A stretch of DNA of 64,000 nucleotides from assembly GCA_052103955.1 (NCBI GenBank), contig JBQELO010000003.1, positions 236,286 to 300,285 of the forward strand. Reading direction: 5' to 3'. The translations under genes and the position numbers were made by a program. Source of the DNA: Paenalcaligenes sp052103955 (GTDB lineage: Bacteria; Pseudomonadota; Gammaproteobacteria; Burkholderiales; Burkholderiaceae_B). Numbering within the stretch: position 1 is the first letter of the stretch; every line of letters starts with the position of its first letter. The notes below the pieces were generated by a model. That model was not told the origin of the DNA. It ran no database searches and worked only from the letters and a program-made list of their open reading frames with translations. Positions 35,005-44,056 of the stretch are shown here, piece after piece.

Positions 35005-36054
35005 ATGGCCGTAAGTGATTACCAACTGATTAATGCCTGGCTAGAAGTCTTAACGCTATCCAAGCTAGAGAAAAACCAAGTCGTTACGATCTTGACCAGT
35101 AACTCTACCAACGAACAAACCATGCGTTGCGCCACCATTGCAGCACAGTTGAAAGGCGCTATTGTGAACCGCCTTGATCTGCCGCCGGTCAATGCAGAAA
35201 AAGCCCTCAGCCGAGACTCGTTATCGTACTTGGGTACCACCCCCATTACCAACAACCCTGCTGCCATCGCCAACCTTAAAGCCAGCGACTTGGTGCTGGA
35301 TTTGATGACGCTGCTGTTCTCCCCCGAGCAGAGTGAGATTCTAGAAACTGGCACAAAGATTTTGCTGGCCGTTGAGCCGCCTGAAATTTTGGTACGTACC
35401 GTGCCTAGCGCCCAAGACCGCACTCGTGTGCTGAAAGCAGCCAAGTTGATTGAGCATGCTAAATCTATGCGCGTGACCTCGCCTGGCGGCACCAACCTGT
35501 ACTGCCCTATTGGTGACTTCCCCGCCATTAGTGAATACGGTTTTGTGGATGAACCTGGGCGCTGGGACCACTGGCCTAGCGGCTTCGTGCTGACATGGCC
35601 CAACGAAGGCGGTGCATCGGGCACGATCGTGATCGATAAAGGCGACATTTTGCTGCCACAGAAAAAGTACGCCTCTGAAGCTATTACGCTAACCGTAGAA
35701 AATGGCTATGCCACCAAAATCGAAGGCGGCATTGATGCCGAGCTGTTAAATGAATACATGCTCAGCTTCAACGACCCCGAAGGCTTTGCTATTTCGCACA
35801 TAGGCTGGGGACTACAACCGCGCGCCCATTGGTCTACGCTAGAACTTTACGACAAAGAACAAACCATAGGCATGGATGCCCGCGCCTTTGAAGGCAACTT
35901 TTTATTCTCACTAGGCCCCAATAACGAAGCTGGCGGTGATCGCACCACCGCGTGCCACATTGATATACCTTTGCGTCGCTGCGATGTTTACCTAGACGAT
36001 CTTTGCGTAGTCAAAGCAGGCAAAGTACAAGACGGAGAATCCCATGAGCAGTAA
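35005..36054 (+). CDS. nicX: 2,5-dihydroxypyridine 5,6-dioxygenase
   Basis: Extradiol-like ring-cleaving Fe(II) dioxygenase of 349 residues that opens 2,5-dihydroxypyridine to N-formylmaleamate. The iron ligands H265 (AISHIGWG), H318 and D320 (CHIDIP) are at exactly the positions I recall for the Pseudomonas enzyme, within the H-x52-H-x-D pattern. The next gene nicF starts 11 bp before its stop. Part of the nicB1-D-X-F operon. Confidence 0.95.
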   Translation: MAVSDYQLINAWLEVLTLSKLEKNQVVTILTSNSTNEQTMRCATIAAQLKGAIVNRLDLPPVNAEKALSRDSLSYLGTTPITNNPAAIANLKASDLVLDLMTLLFSPEQSEILETGTKILLAVEPPEILVRTVPSAQDRTRVLKAAKLIEHAKSMRVTSPGGTNLYCPIGDFPAISEYGFVDEPGRWDHWPSGFVLTWPNEGGASGTIVIDKGDILLPQKKYASEAITLTVENGYATKIEGGIDAELLNEYMLSFNDPEGFAISHIGWGLQPRAHWSTLELYDKEQTIGMDARAFEGNFLFSLGPNNEAGGDRTTACHIDIPLRRCDVYLDDLCVVKAGKVQDGESHEQ

Positions 36055-36658
36055 TGATGTCTACGCCAAGCAAGGCTTTGGTGCCACGCTAGAGCCAGTA
36101 GCTCCTTTTGGTTTGTTGATTATCGACTTAGTAAACGGCTTTGCTGACCCCGAGGTTTTTGGTGGCGGGAACATCCCCCAAGCCATAGAGAAAACCCAAG
36201 AACTATTGGCTATTGCCCGCGAAAAAAACTGGCCGGTCGCCCACACACGTATCGTGTTTGCTGATGATCAATCTGACAATAATATTTTCAGCATCAAAGT
36301 ACCCAGCATGCTGACCTTATTAGAAGACGCCGAGATCAGCCACATCGTGCCCGAGCTTACGCCCGTGGCTGGTGAGCTGGTGGTACGTAAAACAGTACCT
36401 TCCGCTTTCTTTGGTACTTCTTTGGCTGCATGGTTAACCCAACGTGGCGTGCAAACTCTGGTAGTTGCTGGTGCCGTTACCAGCGGTTGTGTACGCGCTT
36501 CAGTGGTAGATGCTATGCAGTTAGGTTTTAGACCCTTGGTGGTGTCAGACTGCGTAGGCGACCGCGCCATTGACCCACACAACGCCAACCTGTTCGATAT
36601 GAAACAGAAATACGCCTACGTGGCCACATTGGAAGAAACCAAAGCCTTGCTGGGTTAA
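36044..36658 (+). CDS. nicF: Maleamate amidohydrolase
   Basis: Isochorismatase-like cysteine hydrolase of 204 residues that converts maleamate to maleate and ammonia, the penultimate step before NicE. The catalytic triad is D28 (LLIIDLVNGFAD), K116 (VVRKTVPSAF) and C149 (VTSGCVRASV), with the cis-peptide AVTSG motif. Overlaps nicX by 11 bp; closed by a terminator 24 bp downstream. Confidence 0.94.
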   Translation: MSSNDVYAKQGFGATLEPVAPFGLLIIDLVNGFADPEVFGGGNIPQAIEKTQELLAIAREKNWPVAHTRIVFADDQSDNNIFSIKVPSMLTLLEDAEISHIVPELTPVAGELVVRKTVPSAFFGTSLAAWLTQRGVQTLVVAGAVTSGCVRASVVDAMQLGFRPLVVSDCVGDRAIDPHNANLFDMKQKYAYVATLEETKALLG

Positions 36659-36681
36659 GCCCCTTCCTCAGTTCGATGCAC

Positions 36682-36718
36682 AAGAAGCCCAGAGCAAACA
36701 CTCTGGGCTTCTTTTTTT
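36682..36718 (+). terminator. Terminator after nicF
   Basis: AAGAAGCCCAGAG, 6-nt loop, CTCTGGGCTTCTTTTTTT: strong stem and T run ending the nicB1-D-X-F operon. Confidence 0.92.
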
Positions 36719-36803
36719 AATGCAACAACACACGCCCTAATGCCATGATCCATATCCTCTAAAATCCTTATACACTGTGCTCCCCTACACAACGAGATAT
36801 GCA

Positions 36804-37694
36804 ATGAAAGACAACACGCGTGGCACCATAGAGATGACTGCGGCAATGGTGATTTCCGGTACCATAGGCTGGTTCGTCGTACTATCGGGGCGCCCTGTAA
36901 CCGAAGTCGTATTCTGGCGCTGCTTATTTGCCATCGCCATACTACTGCCAGTGTGTACGGCCATGGGGCTACTGCGACGCAAACACGCCACCAACAAACA
37001 ACTACTACTTGCCGCACTGGGTGGCGTCGCTATTGTTATCAACTGGCTCTTACTGTTCGCCGCCTACTCTCGCTCGTCTATTTCCATTGCCACAGCGGTC
37101 TACAACACACAGCCATTCATGTTGGTAGGGCTAGGCGCTCTACTCCTACGAGAAGAGCTCACACGTTCTAAAGTAGGTTGGCTGCTGCTTTCCTTTGCTG
37201 GGGTACTGCTGATTGTTTTGGCTAAACCTGATACCTCTACTAGTGGTAGCAGTTACCTGATTGGGATTTTGATGTCACTGGGCGCAGCATTTTGTTATGC
37301 CGTGGCGGCGCTCATCACCAAAAAACTCAAAGGTATGCCACCGCACCTCATCGCCTTAGTGCAAGTGCTGGTAGGAACACTACTGCTGCTACCCGTTGTA
37401 GTAGGCAATCAAGACACTATTGCCCCTGCCAGTTGGACCTTCCTTATTACATTAGGCGTCGTACATACTGGGGTAATGTATATCTTGTTATATAGCGCTA
37501 TACAACGCTTACCCACCTCGCTGACAGGTGCCCTTTCTTTCATTTATCCGGTAGTCGCCTTTCTAGTTGATGCATTGGCCTTTGGGCATCGCTTACACCC
37601 TCTGCAGATTCTTGGTATTACAGCTATCTTACTTGCCGCTGCAGCGATGGTCTTGGGATGGAAGTGGCCTCAGATAGCAGCACGCAGGCCGTAA
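36804..37694 (+). CDS. EamA/DMT superfamily transporter
   Basis: About 296 residues with ten predicted membrane helices in two EamA repeats (GTIEMTAAMVISGTIGWFVV and LIGILMSLGAAFCYAVAALI), the pattern of drug/metabolite exporters. ATG at 36804 is preferred over a GTG at 36777. It lies between nicF and nicT but has its own terminators on both sides, so it may be an unrelated insertion in the locus. Substrate unknown. Confidence 0.85.
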   Translation: MKDNTRGTIEMTAAMVISGTIGWFVVLSGRPVTEVVFWRCLFAIAILLPVCTAMGLLRRKHATNKQLLLAALGGVAIVINWLLLFAAYSRSSISIATAVYNTQPFMLVGLGALLLREELTRSKVGWLLLSFAGVLLIVLAKPDTSTSGSSYLIGILMSLGAAFCYAVAALITKKLKGMPPHLIALVQVLVGTLLLLPVVVGNQDTIAPASWTFLITLGVVHTGVMYILLYSAIQRLPTSLTGALSFIYPVVAFLVDALAFGHRLHPLQILGITAILLAAAAMVLGWKWPQIAARRP

Positions 37695-37715
37695 TACTCT
37701 GATATCTCATGCACC

Positions 37716-37750
37716 AAAAAAAGCCCAGAGTAGCTACTCTGGGCTTTTTA
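37716..37750. terminator. Bidirectional terminator between EamA transporter and nicT
   Basis: AAAAAAAGCCCAGAGTA / TACTCTGGGCTTTTT, perfect stem with A and T runs on both flanks; shares its core with the nicF terminator. Confidence 0.92.
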
Positions 37751-37769
37751 ACTGCGTAACACGGCTTTA

Positions 37770-39083
37770 TTAACGGTTCACCACTTTTGCGGGGAAGGCT
37801 AGTGCTAACAAGCCACTGCCCACCAAACACACCGAGAAGAACCACAATGCTGCATGACTGGTACCGGTTAAGTCAGTCGCCACACCAATTAAGGAGTTAC
37901 TGACCAAACCAGCAATGTTTGCCAACGAACATGCCAATGCAAACCCCGTTGCTGCTGCTGTACCTTTAAGGAAGGTTGCAGGCACACTAAAGAACACCGG
38001 CACCGCCCCCAGTAGCACACCCGATGCAATGGTAAACATCAGCACCGTCAACACTAAGTTATCAGCTACAAAGGTACTGGTTGCCAAGGCTACCGCCCCA
38101 ACCAACAACGGAATACACAAGTGCCAGCGACGCTCACGATGACGGTCTGAACTTGCACCAATCGCCAGCATACCAATTACCCCAGCAATACTAGGAATGG
38201 CAGACAACAAACCAATATGGAAAGTGTCCACAACGCCGGTATTACGAATGAACGTGGGCATCCAGAAGCCAATTGCGTAAGCACCTAACAAAATAGAGAA
38301 GTCTATAGCACCTAGCATCCAAATTTTGATGTTAAAGAAACCATCTTTAAAACTGGTTTTAATGCCTTTACCTTCTTTATCGTCATTTTCCAGGTCTTGG
38401 CGTAGCAGCTCTTTCTCTTCTGCGCTTAACCATTTTGCTTTGTCGTAATTATTAGGCAGCGCCCAAAATGTCAGAATACCCAACAAAATGCTAGGCACCG
38501 CTTCAATCATGAACAGCCACTGCCAACCACGGAAGTTATACAGCCCGTCAAAATGGCTCATGATCCAACCTGAAATTGGGCCACCAATCACGCTAGATAA
38601 GGGCAAACCTATCATGAATAGCGCGATAATTTTGCCGCGTCGGTAAGTAGGAAACCATGTTGTGAGGTAGTACAACACACCAGGCAAAAAGCCTGCCTCT
38701 GCTGCCCCCAACAAAAATCGAATGGTATAGAACTGTGCTGGTGTACTCACCAACATCGTCATACCCGACAGAATCCCCCACGAGATCATAATGCGGGCAA
38801 TCCACACTCGTGCCCCCACCTTTTCTAGGGCTAAGTTGCTAGGCACCTCAAAGAGGATATACCCAACAAAAAACAGCCCCGCACCCAAGCCGTAAACGGT
38901 TTCACTAAATTGCAGGTCTTCCAACATCTGCAACTTGGCAAAACCCACGTTGATCCTATCCAGATAAGCAGCTAAATAACAAAAACATAAAAATGGAATG
39001 AGCTTCCACGTTATTTTTTTATAAAGATCATTGTTTTTGTTATCGATGGTTTTCGTAAAAACCGTAGCAGTTTCTGTGTGCAT
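37770..39083 (-). CDS. nicT: MFS transporter of the nicotinate locus
   Basis: 437-residue, 12-helix transporter of the anion:cation symporter (ACS) group of MFS, which takes up aromatic acids, 4-hydroxyphenylacetate-like or phthalate-like anions. Signatures: CYLAAYLDRINVGFAKLQM, FEVPSNLALEKVGARVWIAR and ISWGILSGMTML. Adjacent to and downstream of nicC on the same strand (65 bp with a hairpin between), so import of nicotinate or 6-hydroxynicotinate is the natural reading. Confidence 0.83.
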   Translation of the reverse strand: MHTETATVFTKTIDNKNNDLYKKITWKLIPFLCFCYLAAYLDRINVGFAKLQMLEDLQFSETVYGLGAGLFFVGYILFEVPSNLALEKVGARVWIARIMISWGILSGMTMLVSTPAQFYTIRFLLGAAEAGFLPGVLYYLTTWFPTYRRGKIIALFMIGLPLSSVIGGPISGWIMSHFDGLYNFRGWQWLFMIEAVPSILLGILTFWALPNNYDKAKWLSAEEKELLRQDLENDDKEGKGIKTSFKDGFFNIKIWMLGAIDFSILLGAYAIGFWMPTFIRNTGVVDTFHIGLLSAIPSIAGVIGMLAIGASSDRHRERRWHLCIPLLVGAVALATSTFVADNLVLTVLMFTIASGVLLGAVPVFFSVPATFLKGTAAATGFALACSLANIAGLVSNSLIGVATDLTGTSHAALWFFSVCLVGSGLLALAFPAKVVNR

Positions 39084-39113
39084 TATTTGTCCCCTAATGC
39101 TGCTAAATCATGA

Positions 39114-39137
39114 ACGCATTCCCTGTTGGGAATGCGT
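39114..39137. repeat. Hairpin between nicC and nicT
   Basis: ACGCATTCCC-TGTT-GGGAATGCGT, perfect 10-bp stem. The T run lies on the plus side, where no gene reads, so on the nicC-nicT transcript it more likely stabilises or attenuates than terminates. Confidence 0.6.
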
Positions 39138-39148
39138 ATGTTTTTTTA

Positions 39149-40300
39149 TTAAGCTTGTAAATCTGCCACTTTCAGTGGGTCGGCATACACGTCGTAGCCA
39201 TACACCCAAGCTGGATCCTCCTGCTGCAGCAAGAATGTATTGCCGTTAGAAACCGCCTGTACTTTGGTGGCGCGTTCTTTACGAGTGCCCTCGTATAACG
39301 AGAATGCTGTGGCGTAATCTTCTACACCCGTTTCCTCTAAGCATCGTGCCAAAATAGCGGCGTCTTCAATTGCCATACATGCACCTTGCGCCATGTGTGG
39401 GCGCATAGGGTGACACGCATCGCCTAACATCACCAAACGACCACGACTCCACAACGGCAAGGGGTTACGGTTCAACAAAGGCCATTTGGTAATATTTTCT
39501 GTGGAACGAATCAGGTTTTGCACCGTAGAGTGGTAACCATCAAACGCCTGCAGCATTTCTTCTTGGCTGCTGTCCACAAACGGCCCTTTGAAGTCCCATG
39601 CTTCGTGCGGAACACCGGTTACGAAGTAGTACTCATCACGCTTACCGGTGGTGTAGTACACCATCATGTGGCTATCTGGACGCCACCACTTCACACAAGG
39701 CTCAAACTCGTCGGCAAACTTGCGTAAGCTTTCACCACGGATCAACGCACGGTGCGCCACCCAGCCACTGTAGGTAGGTACTTCCACCCCCAACAAGGTT
39801 TCGCGCACTTTGGAGTGAATACCATCGGCACCAATCACCAGATCGGCGTGCACTTCGGTACCATCTTTAAACATCAAGCGCACATAGCCATCTTCTTCGT
39901 GCAACGACTCTAACCGCTTACCGTAATGCACCGAGCCTGGTTTCAAGCTATTGATCTGCAACTCGTGCATATCACCACGGTGGATAGTGATATAGGATGC
40001 GCCGTATTCTTTCTTAGCAAACTCACCTAGTGGGATACGTGCCAAATAGTCGCCACTTACGCCATCACGGCTAAACCAGAAATCAGGGTGTGAACCCATC
40101 TCTTCCAGTTGCTTCTCTAAGCCGATTTTTCTGAAAATTCGCATGGCATTGGGACCAATATGGATGCCAGCGCCCAAACGCGAAAATGTATCAGCTTGCT
40201 CAAAAAGCTCCACATCCAAACCCGCCTTTTGCAACAACGCCGCAGCGGCGGCTCCGCCAATCCCTGCGCCCACAATTGCTATGCCAACTTTTTTAACCAT
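39149..40300 (-). CDS. nicC: 6-hydroxynicotinate 3-monooxygenase
   Basis: Class A FAD monooxygenase of 383 residues that decarboxylates and hydroxylates 6-hydroxynicotinate to 2,5-dihydroxypyridine using NADH and O2. Rossmann motif GAGIGG at 11-16 (KVGIAIVGAGIGG), the DG motif VIGADGIHSKVRETLLG, and the second FAD motif MLGDACHPMRPHMAQGACMA. Length equals characterised NicC. First gene of nicC-nicT, divergent from nicR across a gap with two operator-like sites. Confidence 0.94.
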   Translation of the reverse strand: MVKKVGIAIVGAGIGGAAAAALLQKAGLDVELFEQADTFSRLGAGIHIGPNAMRIFRKIGLEKQLEEMGSHPDFWFSRDGVSGDYLARIPLGEFAKKEYGASYITIHRGDMHELQINSLKPGSVHYGKRLESLHEEDGYVRLMFKDGTEVHADLVIGADGIHSKVRETLLGVEVPTYSGWVAHRALIRGESLRKFADEFEPCVKWWRPDSHMMVYYTTGKRDEYYFVTGVPHEAWDFKGPFVDSSQEEMLQAFDGYHSTVQNLIRSTENITKWPLLNRNPLPLWSRGRLVMLGDACHPMRPHMAQGACMAIEDAAILARCLEETGVEDYATAFSLYEGTRKERATKVQAVSNGNTFLLQQEDPAWVYGYDVYADPLKVADLQA

Positions 40301-40348
40301 TTGATATGTACTCCAATAACTGTCTATGCTTCAAACATCCACATTTAA

Positions 40349-40360
40349 AGTGTACACACT
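40349..40360. promoter_or_regulatory. Candidate NicR operator, nicC side
   Basis: AGTGTACACACT, exact match to AGYGTAYACRCT, 49 bp before nicC. Confidence 0.65.
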
Positions 40361-40422
40361 ATTTATATTGATTAAAATCAAATGATATTAGGGGTTTTCT
40401 CTAATAAAACCATACTCTTTGT

Positions 40423-40434
40423 AGTGCACACACT
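40423..40434. promoter_or_regulatory. Candidate NicR operator, nicR side
   Basis: AGTGCACACACT, one mismatch from the consensus, 74 bp from the first site; suits autoregulation of nicR. Confidence 0.55.
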
Positions 40435-40509
40435 TTTTATGAGTTGTGTTAGCACGCCCTCAAGCAACGCGCTATACTTAGCTTCTGTCTCACTCAAACA
40501 CATAAAAAC

Positions 40510-40986
40510 ATGCAGATGGCGGAAGAAAATCAGACTATAGATAGCAGTTCGGACTATGACGTTACTGAGCAAATCGGCCACTTGTTACGCCGTGCCACTC
40601 AACGGCACACTGCCATTTTTCAGAACAATATTGGCGACCCTCAGTTAACGGCCATACAGTTCGTCACGCTTTGCGCGCTATACGATAGGGGACCAAGCTC
40701 ACAGATAGAGCTGGTAGAAGCCACCGCTGTAGACCAAGCCACCATTCGTGGCATTATTACTAGACTGAAAGCACGTGGGCTGGTGCAGCTCTCCACTAGC
40801 GAAGACGACAAGCGCAAAGTCATTATTAGCTTAAGCGCCGATGGCTTGGCACAGATTCAGTCCATCATTCCCAAAGCACAGCGAATTAGCCAACTGACCG
40901 TTGAACGGCTAAACCCTGCCGAGCAAGTTGCTATCATTTATTTGCTGAAAAAAATGAGTGACGACAGCAGCGATGAGCCTAGCTAA
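40510..40986 (+). CDS. nicR: MarR-family regulator of the nic genes
   Basis: 158-residue MarR-type winged-helix repressor: ATQRHTAIFQNNIGDPQLTA, LYDRGPSSQIELVEATAVDQ (recognition helix region) and RGLVQLSTSEDDKRKV (wing with the conserved D-x-R/K). Divergent from nicC. In Pseudomonas NicR, and BpsR in Bordetella, a 6-hydroxynicotinate-responsive MarR repressor controls these genes; the synteny supports the same role here. Confidence 0.87.
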   Translation: MQMAEENQTIDSSSDYDVTEQIGHLLRRATQRHTAIFQNNIGDPQLTAIQFVTLCALYDRGPSSQIELVEATAVDQATIRGIITRLKARGLVQLSTSEDDKRKVIISLSADGLAQIQSIIPKAQRISQLTVERLNPAEQVAIIYLLKKMSDDSSDEPS

Positions 40987-41132
40987 AGCGCACTACTGGC
41001 CATAAATAATTTCCACACCTTTGTTTCTTATCAACGATTAGAAACACCTTACCCCGCCCACGTGTTTCCTCAAGGCTGCGGATCACACTATACTTACGCC
41101 ATAGTCTGATAATTCATCGTTTTGGAGCGTAT

Positions 41133-41609
41133 ATGCAAGGCCACCCGGAAATCATCGCATGTTTGAATGAGCTGCTGCGTGGCGAGCTGGCGGCTCGCGA
41201 TCAGTATTTTGTGCACTCACGTCAATACGAGGATCAGGGTTACCTGAAACTCTACGAGCGCATCAATCATGAAATGGAAGAAGAGACACAGCATGCTGAC
41301 GCTATCTTGCGCCGCATTCTGTTCTTAGGTGGTAAGGCCGATATGCGCCCCCACGAATTCACACCAGGCGACACTGTAGAACAGATGCTGCAAAAAGATC
41401 TGGACACCGAATACAGTGTGCGCGACAACCTGAAAGCTGCCATGGCATTGTGCGAACGCTTAGGCGACTACAACAGCCGCGACATGCTGCTGGCACAACT
41501 GCGTGACACCGAGGAAGACCACACATACTGGCTGGAAAAACAGATCAACTTGATCAAACAAGTTGGTATGGCAAACTATTTGCAAGCCAAAATGGGTACT
41601 GAGATCTAA
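41133..41609 (+). CDS. bfr: Bacterioferritin-family protein lacking the haem-ligand Met
   Basis: 158 residues with the di-iron ferroxidase ligands E18 (RGELAARDQYF), E51, H54 (EETQHAD) and the C-terminal E-x-x-H (DTEEDHTYW). Position 52, the methionine that ligates haem between two subunits in E. coli Bfr, is threonine here. The chain is otherwise Bfr-like (LRRILFLGG, GMANYLQAKMG). It may be the non-haem subunit of a heteromeric bacterioferritin; the partner is not in the window. GGAG ribosome site, terminator directly downstream. Confidence 0.88.
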   Translation: MQGHPEIIACLNELLRGELAARDQYFVHSRQYEDQGYLKLYERINHEMEEETQHADAILRRILFLGGKADMRPHEFTPGDTVEQMLQKDLDTEYSVRDNLKAAMALCERLGDYNSRDMLLAQLRDTEEDHTYWLEKQINLIKQVGMANYLQAKMGTEI

Positions 41610-41663
41610 GTACGTAGACTATGGCCGCGATGTTACGCAAGCCATAGTCCTAACACGCACACC

Positions 41664-41697
41664 AAGGCCACACCGTGTAGTGTGGCCTTAGTTTTTT
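41664..41697 (+). terminator. Terminator after bfr
   Basis: AAGGCCACAC, 6-nt loop, GTGTGGCCTT, then TAGTTTTTT. It overlaps the stop codon of the convergent methyltransferase gene. Confidence 0.88.
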
Positions 41698-42443
41698 ACC
41701 CCTTCCACACTGATCAATTCGTCGCTGCTTTGTGGCGCACGTCCATACTCATAGCTACCCGAGACCACCACATTAGAAAAGCCTGCTAATTGCATGGCCA
41801 TCTTAATTTCACTAGGGCTCCACCAGCGTAACGAAAACTCTTCTAGTTCTGTACGTACTAATTGCCCGTTTTCCCATAGCTCATAGCGATGCAACTCGGT
41901 GCTAACTTGATTCGCATAATCAATAGATAACGGTGTGCTAGCCAAGGTAACAATAGCGTGATCGCCTATCTGCCACTTACGCATAGACGGTTTGCTGTTA
42001 AAGATAGCTTGTGCTGCATCTAGATCCAGCATCAACCTACCACCTTTATTGAGCTGCTGATAAAAACGCGCCAATACCAGCATCGCCACATTAAAAGAGT
42101 CTATAAGCTGAAAGGTACCTGCCGGTATCACAATGGCATCAAAACGCTGATCTGTTTGGAAGCTGGCGAAATCCCCCACCACTAAGTCAGCTTTTACGTT
42201 GTGCTGCGCTAACGTGGCATGAGCCACCTCTAGCATATTGGGCGATGCGTCATAGCCCACAACGGTTTTACCCGCTTTTAATAGCGGCACTAAAAATCGC
42301 CCATTGCCTACGCCGGGCTCCAAAATCAACCCTTGCACATCACGCAAACGGTCTACGTAATACTCCACATCACCAAACGAAACCCCCACTGGTTTATCCG
42401 CCTCATACACCAGTGAAGACAACTGCCCATATTTATTTTTCAT
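41688..42443 (-). CDS. Class I SAM-dependent methyltransferase
   Basis: 251 residues from the ATG at 42443 (MKNKYGQLS); a TTG at 42461 is upstream. SAM motif I is LILEPGVGNGRFLVPL, followed by the acidic ribose-binding residue in VVGYDAS and motif IV-like FDAIVIPAGTFQ. Substrate not recognisable. Not linked by operon to its neighbours. Confidence 0.82.
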   Translation of the reverse strand: MKNKYGQLSSLVYEADKPVGVSFGDVEYYVDRLRDVQGLILEPGVGNGRFLVPLLKAGKTVVGYDASPNMLEVAHATLAQHNVKADLVVGDFASFQTDQRFDAIVIPAGTFQLIDSFNVAMLVLARFYQQLNKGGRLMLDLDAAQAIFNSKPSMRKWQIGDHAIVTLASTPLSIDYANQVSTELHRYELWENGQLVRTELEEFSLRWWSPSEIKMAMQLAGFSNVVVSGSYEYGRAPQSSDELISVEGVKN

Positions 42444-42538
42444 AGTAATGATTATGTCCAAATCTCATCTATATATCGCTGTTGATACCGTGGTACCCCT
42501 CTGTTTGGCCACGATTATATCCCTAGCGACCCTAAGCC

Positions 42539-43678
42539 TTATCTGCCCTTGATAAGTGCCCTGCCTATCAACATACGTTGTATATCGTTAGCACCTTCAT
42601 AGATTTGGGAAACACGTACATCTCGGTAGATGCGTTCTACTGAATAACTTTTGGTGTAACCACTACCACCGTGAATTTGAATCGCATCAGAACAAATTTT
42701 CTCTGCCGCCTCAGAGGCAAACACCTTAGCCATAGACGCCTCGGTTAAACATGGCCTGCCAGCATCTTTAAGTTGTGCTGCACGCCATACCATTAAGCGA
42801 GCAGCATCTAACTGTATCGCCATATCCGCTAAGCGAAAATTCACGGCCTGATGTTCAATAATGGGTTTACCAAAGGTCACACGCTCTCGCGCATAGGCCG
42901 TTGCCGCGTCTAACGCCGCACGCGCCATCCCTACCGATTGTGCAGCAATGCCAATGCGGCCCTCTTCTAGATTTGACAGGGCAATCTTGTAGCCTTCACC
43001 CTCTTTGCCCACCAAGGCATCCAATGGCACCCTGCAGTTTTCAAAGACAATTTGCGCTGTATCCGATGCATTTTGCCCCAGCTTTTCTTCAATGCTGGAT
43101 ACGATATAGCCCGGTGTAGATGTAGGCACTAAAAAGCAGGAAATCCCTTTTTTGCCGGCCGCTTTATCCGTCACTGCAAACACAATAGCCACATCGGCAT
43201 TCTTGCCCGACGTAATAAACTGCTTTACGCCATTCAACACCCACGCGTCACCCTCTTTCACTGCCGTCGTTAACAAGGCAGAAGCATCTGAGCCAGCCTG
43301 AGGTTCGGTCAAACAAAAACAGCCCAGTTTTTCACCGCTCGCCAAGGGTCGCAGCCATGCTTTCTTTTGCGCTGCTGAGCCGTACTTATAAGGAATGCCA
43401 CACACCAGCGAATTTTGTACCGACACAATGGTAGAAGTAGAACCATCACCCGCTGCTATTTCTTCTAGAACTAGCACCAAGGTCATGTAATCCATGCCTG
43501 CACCGCCCTCTGCTTCAGGGATCGCCACCCCTAACGCCCCCAATGCCCCCAGCCCTTTCAACGCCTCAGCAGGGAAAATATGCTCCCTGTCCCACTTGGC
43601 TGCAAAAGGCGTGATTTTCTGATGTACAAACTCACGGATAGAGTCGCGGACCATCTCGTTTTCTGGCGTTAACAGCAT
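42539..43678 (-). CDS. Acyl-CoA dehydrogenase
   Basis: Short- or medium-chain acyl-CoA dehydrogenase of 379 residues, FAD-dependent, alpha-beta unsaturating acyl-CoA. Landmarks: CFCLTEPQAGSDASALLTTA, QFITSGKNADVAIVFAVTDK, GSGYTKSYSVERIYRDVRVS and the catalytic Glu in IYEGANDIQRM. Closest in style to butyryl- or short-chain enzymes of beta-oxidation or leucine/fatty acid breakdown. No etfAB or thiolase nearby. Confidence 0.93.
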   Translation of the reverse strand: MLLTPENEMVRDSIREFVHQKITPFAAKWDREHIFPAEALKGLGALGALGVAIPEAEGGAGMDYMTLVLVLEEIAAGDGSTSTIVSVQNSLVCGIPYKYGSAAQKKAWLRPLASGEKLGCFCLTEPQAGSDASALLTTAVKEGDAWVLNGVKQFITSGKNADVAIVFAVTDKAAGKKGISCFLVPTSTPGYIVSSIEEKLGQNASDTAQIVFENCRVPLDALVGKEGEGYKIALSNLEEGRIGIAAQSVGMARAALDAATAYARERVTFGKPIIEHQAVNFRLADMAIQLDAARLMVWRAAQLKDAGRPCLTEASMAKVFASEAAEKICSDAIQIHGGSGYTKSYSVERIYRDVRVSQIYEGANDIQRMLIGRALIKGR

Positions 43679-43995
43679 AGTTCAACCTTTACTATAGTCA
43701 AAAGTAAAAACACGGCCCTGCTAGCAATGTGTTTTCCCCAAACTGCTCGTTTATTCTATGAAGCGTATTACCGGTGTCTGTGGCTAGAAAAATAACTTAT
43801 TAGTGTTGCATGTACAAAGTACCGCATCTAGATGGTAGATACCACAGGTTATCCACTGCTACTGTTGATAAGCTTGGGGATACTGTTTTAACAGACTGAG
43901 CAAAGCCAGACGCCATCACACTTTGCCTTAGCCTGATCAGTTTTTATACAACACCATCCACCACGCCCCAACACATAGCACCGCTACTCAACAGA
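43679..43995. other. Intergenic region with a DnaA-box-like repeat
   Basis: No credible gene. The main content is the element at 43843-43884; the rest shows nothing recognisable. Confidence 0.5.
43843..43884. repeat. DnaA-box-like repeat element, copy 1
   Basis: Contains TTATCCACT (43849-43857, 8 of 9 to the DnaA box) and, inverted, TTATCAACA (43863-43871), then AGCTTGGGGATACTG. A similarly ordered element lies at 50887-50926. Confidence 0.4.
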
Positions 43996-44032
43996 CAAAA
44001 AAAGAGGACAAGAAGATACGCTTCTTGTCCTC
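43996..44032 (-). terminator. Terminator after the DUF533 gene
   Basis: GAGGACAAGAAG, 5-nt loop, CTTCTTGTCCTC; seven T on the minus strand. Confidence 0.92.
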
Positions 44033-44056
44033 CCGCAACCCGCTATGCGTTTGTCG

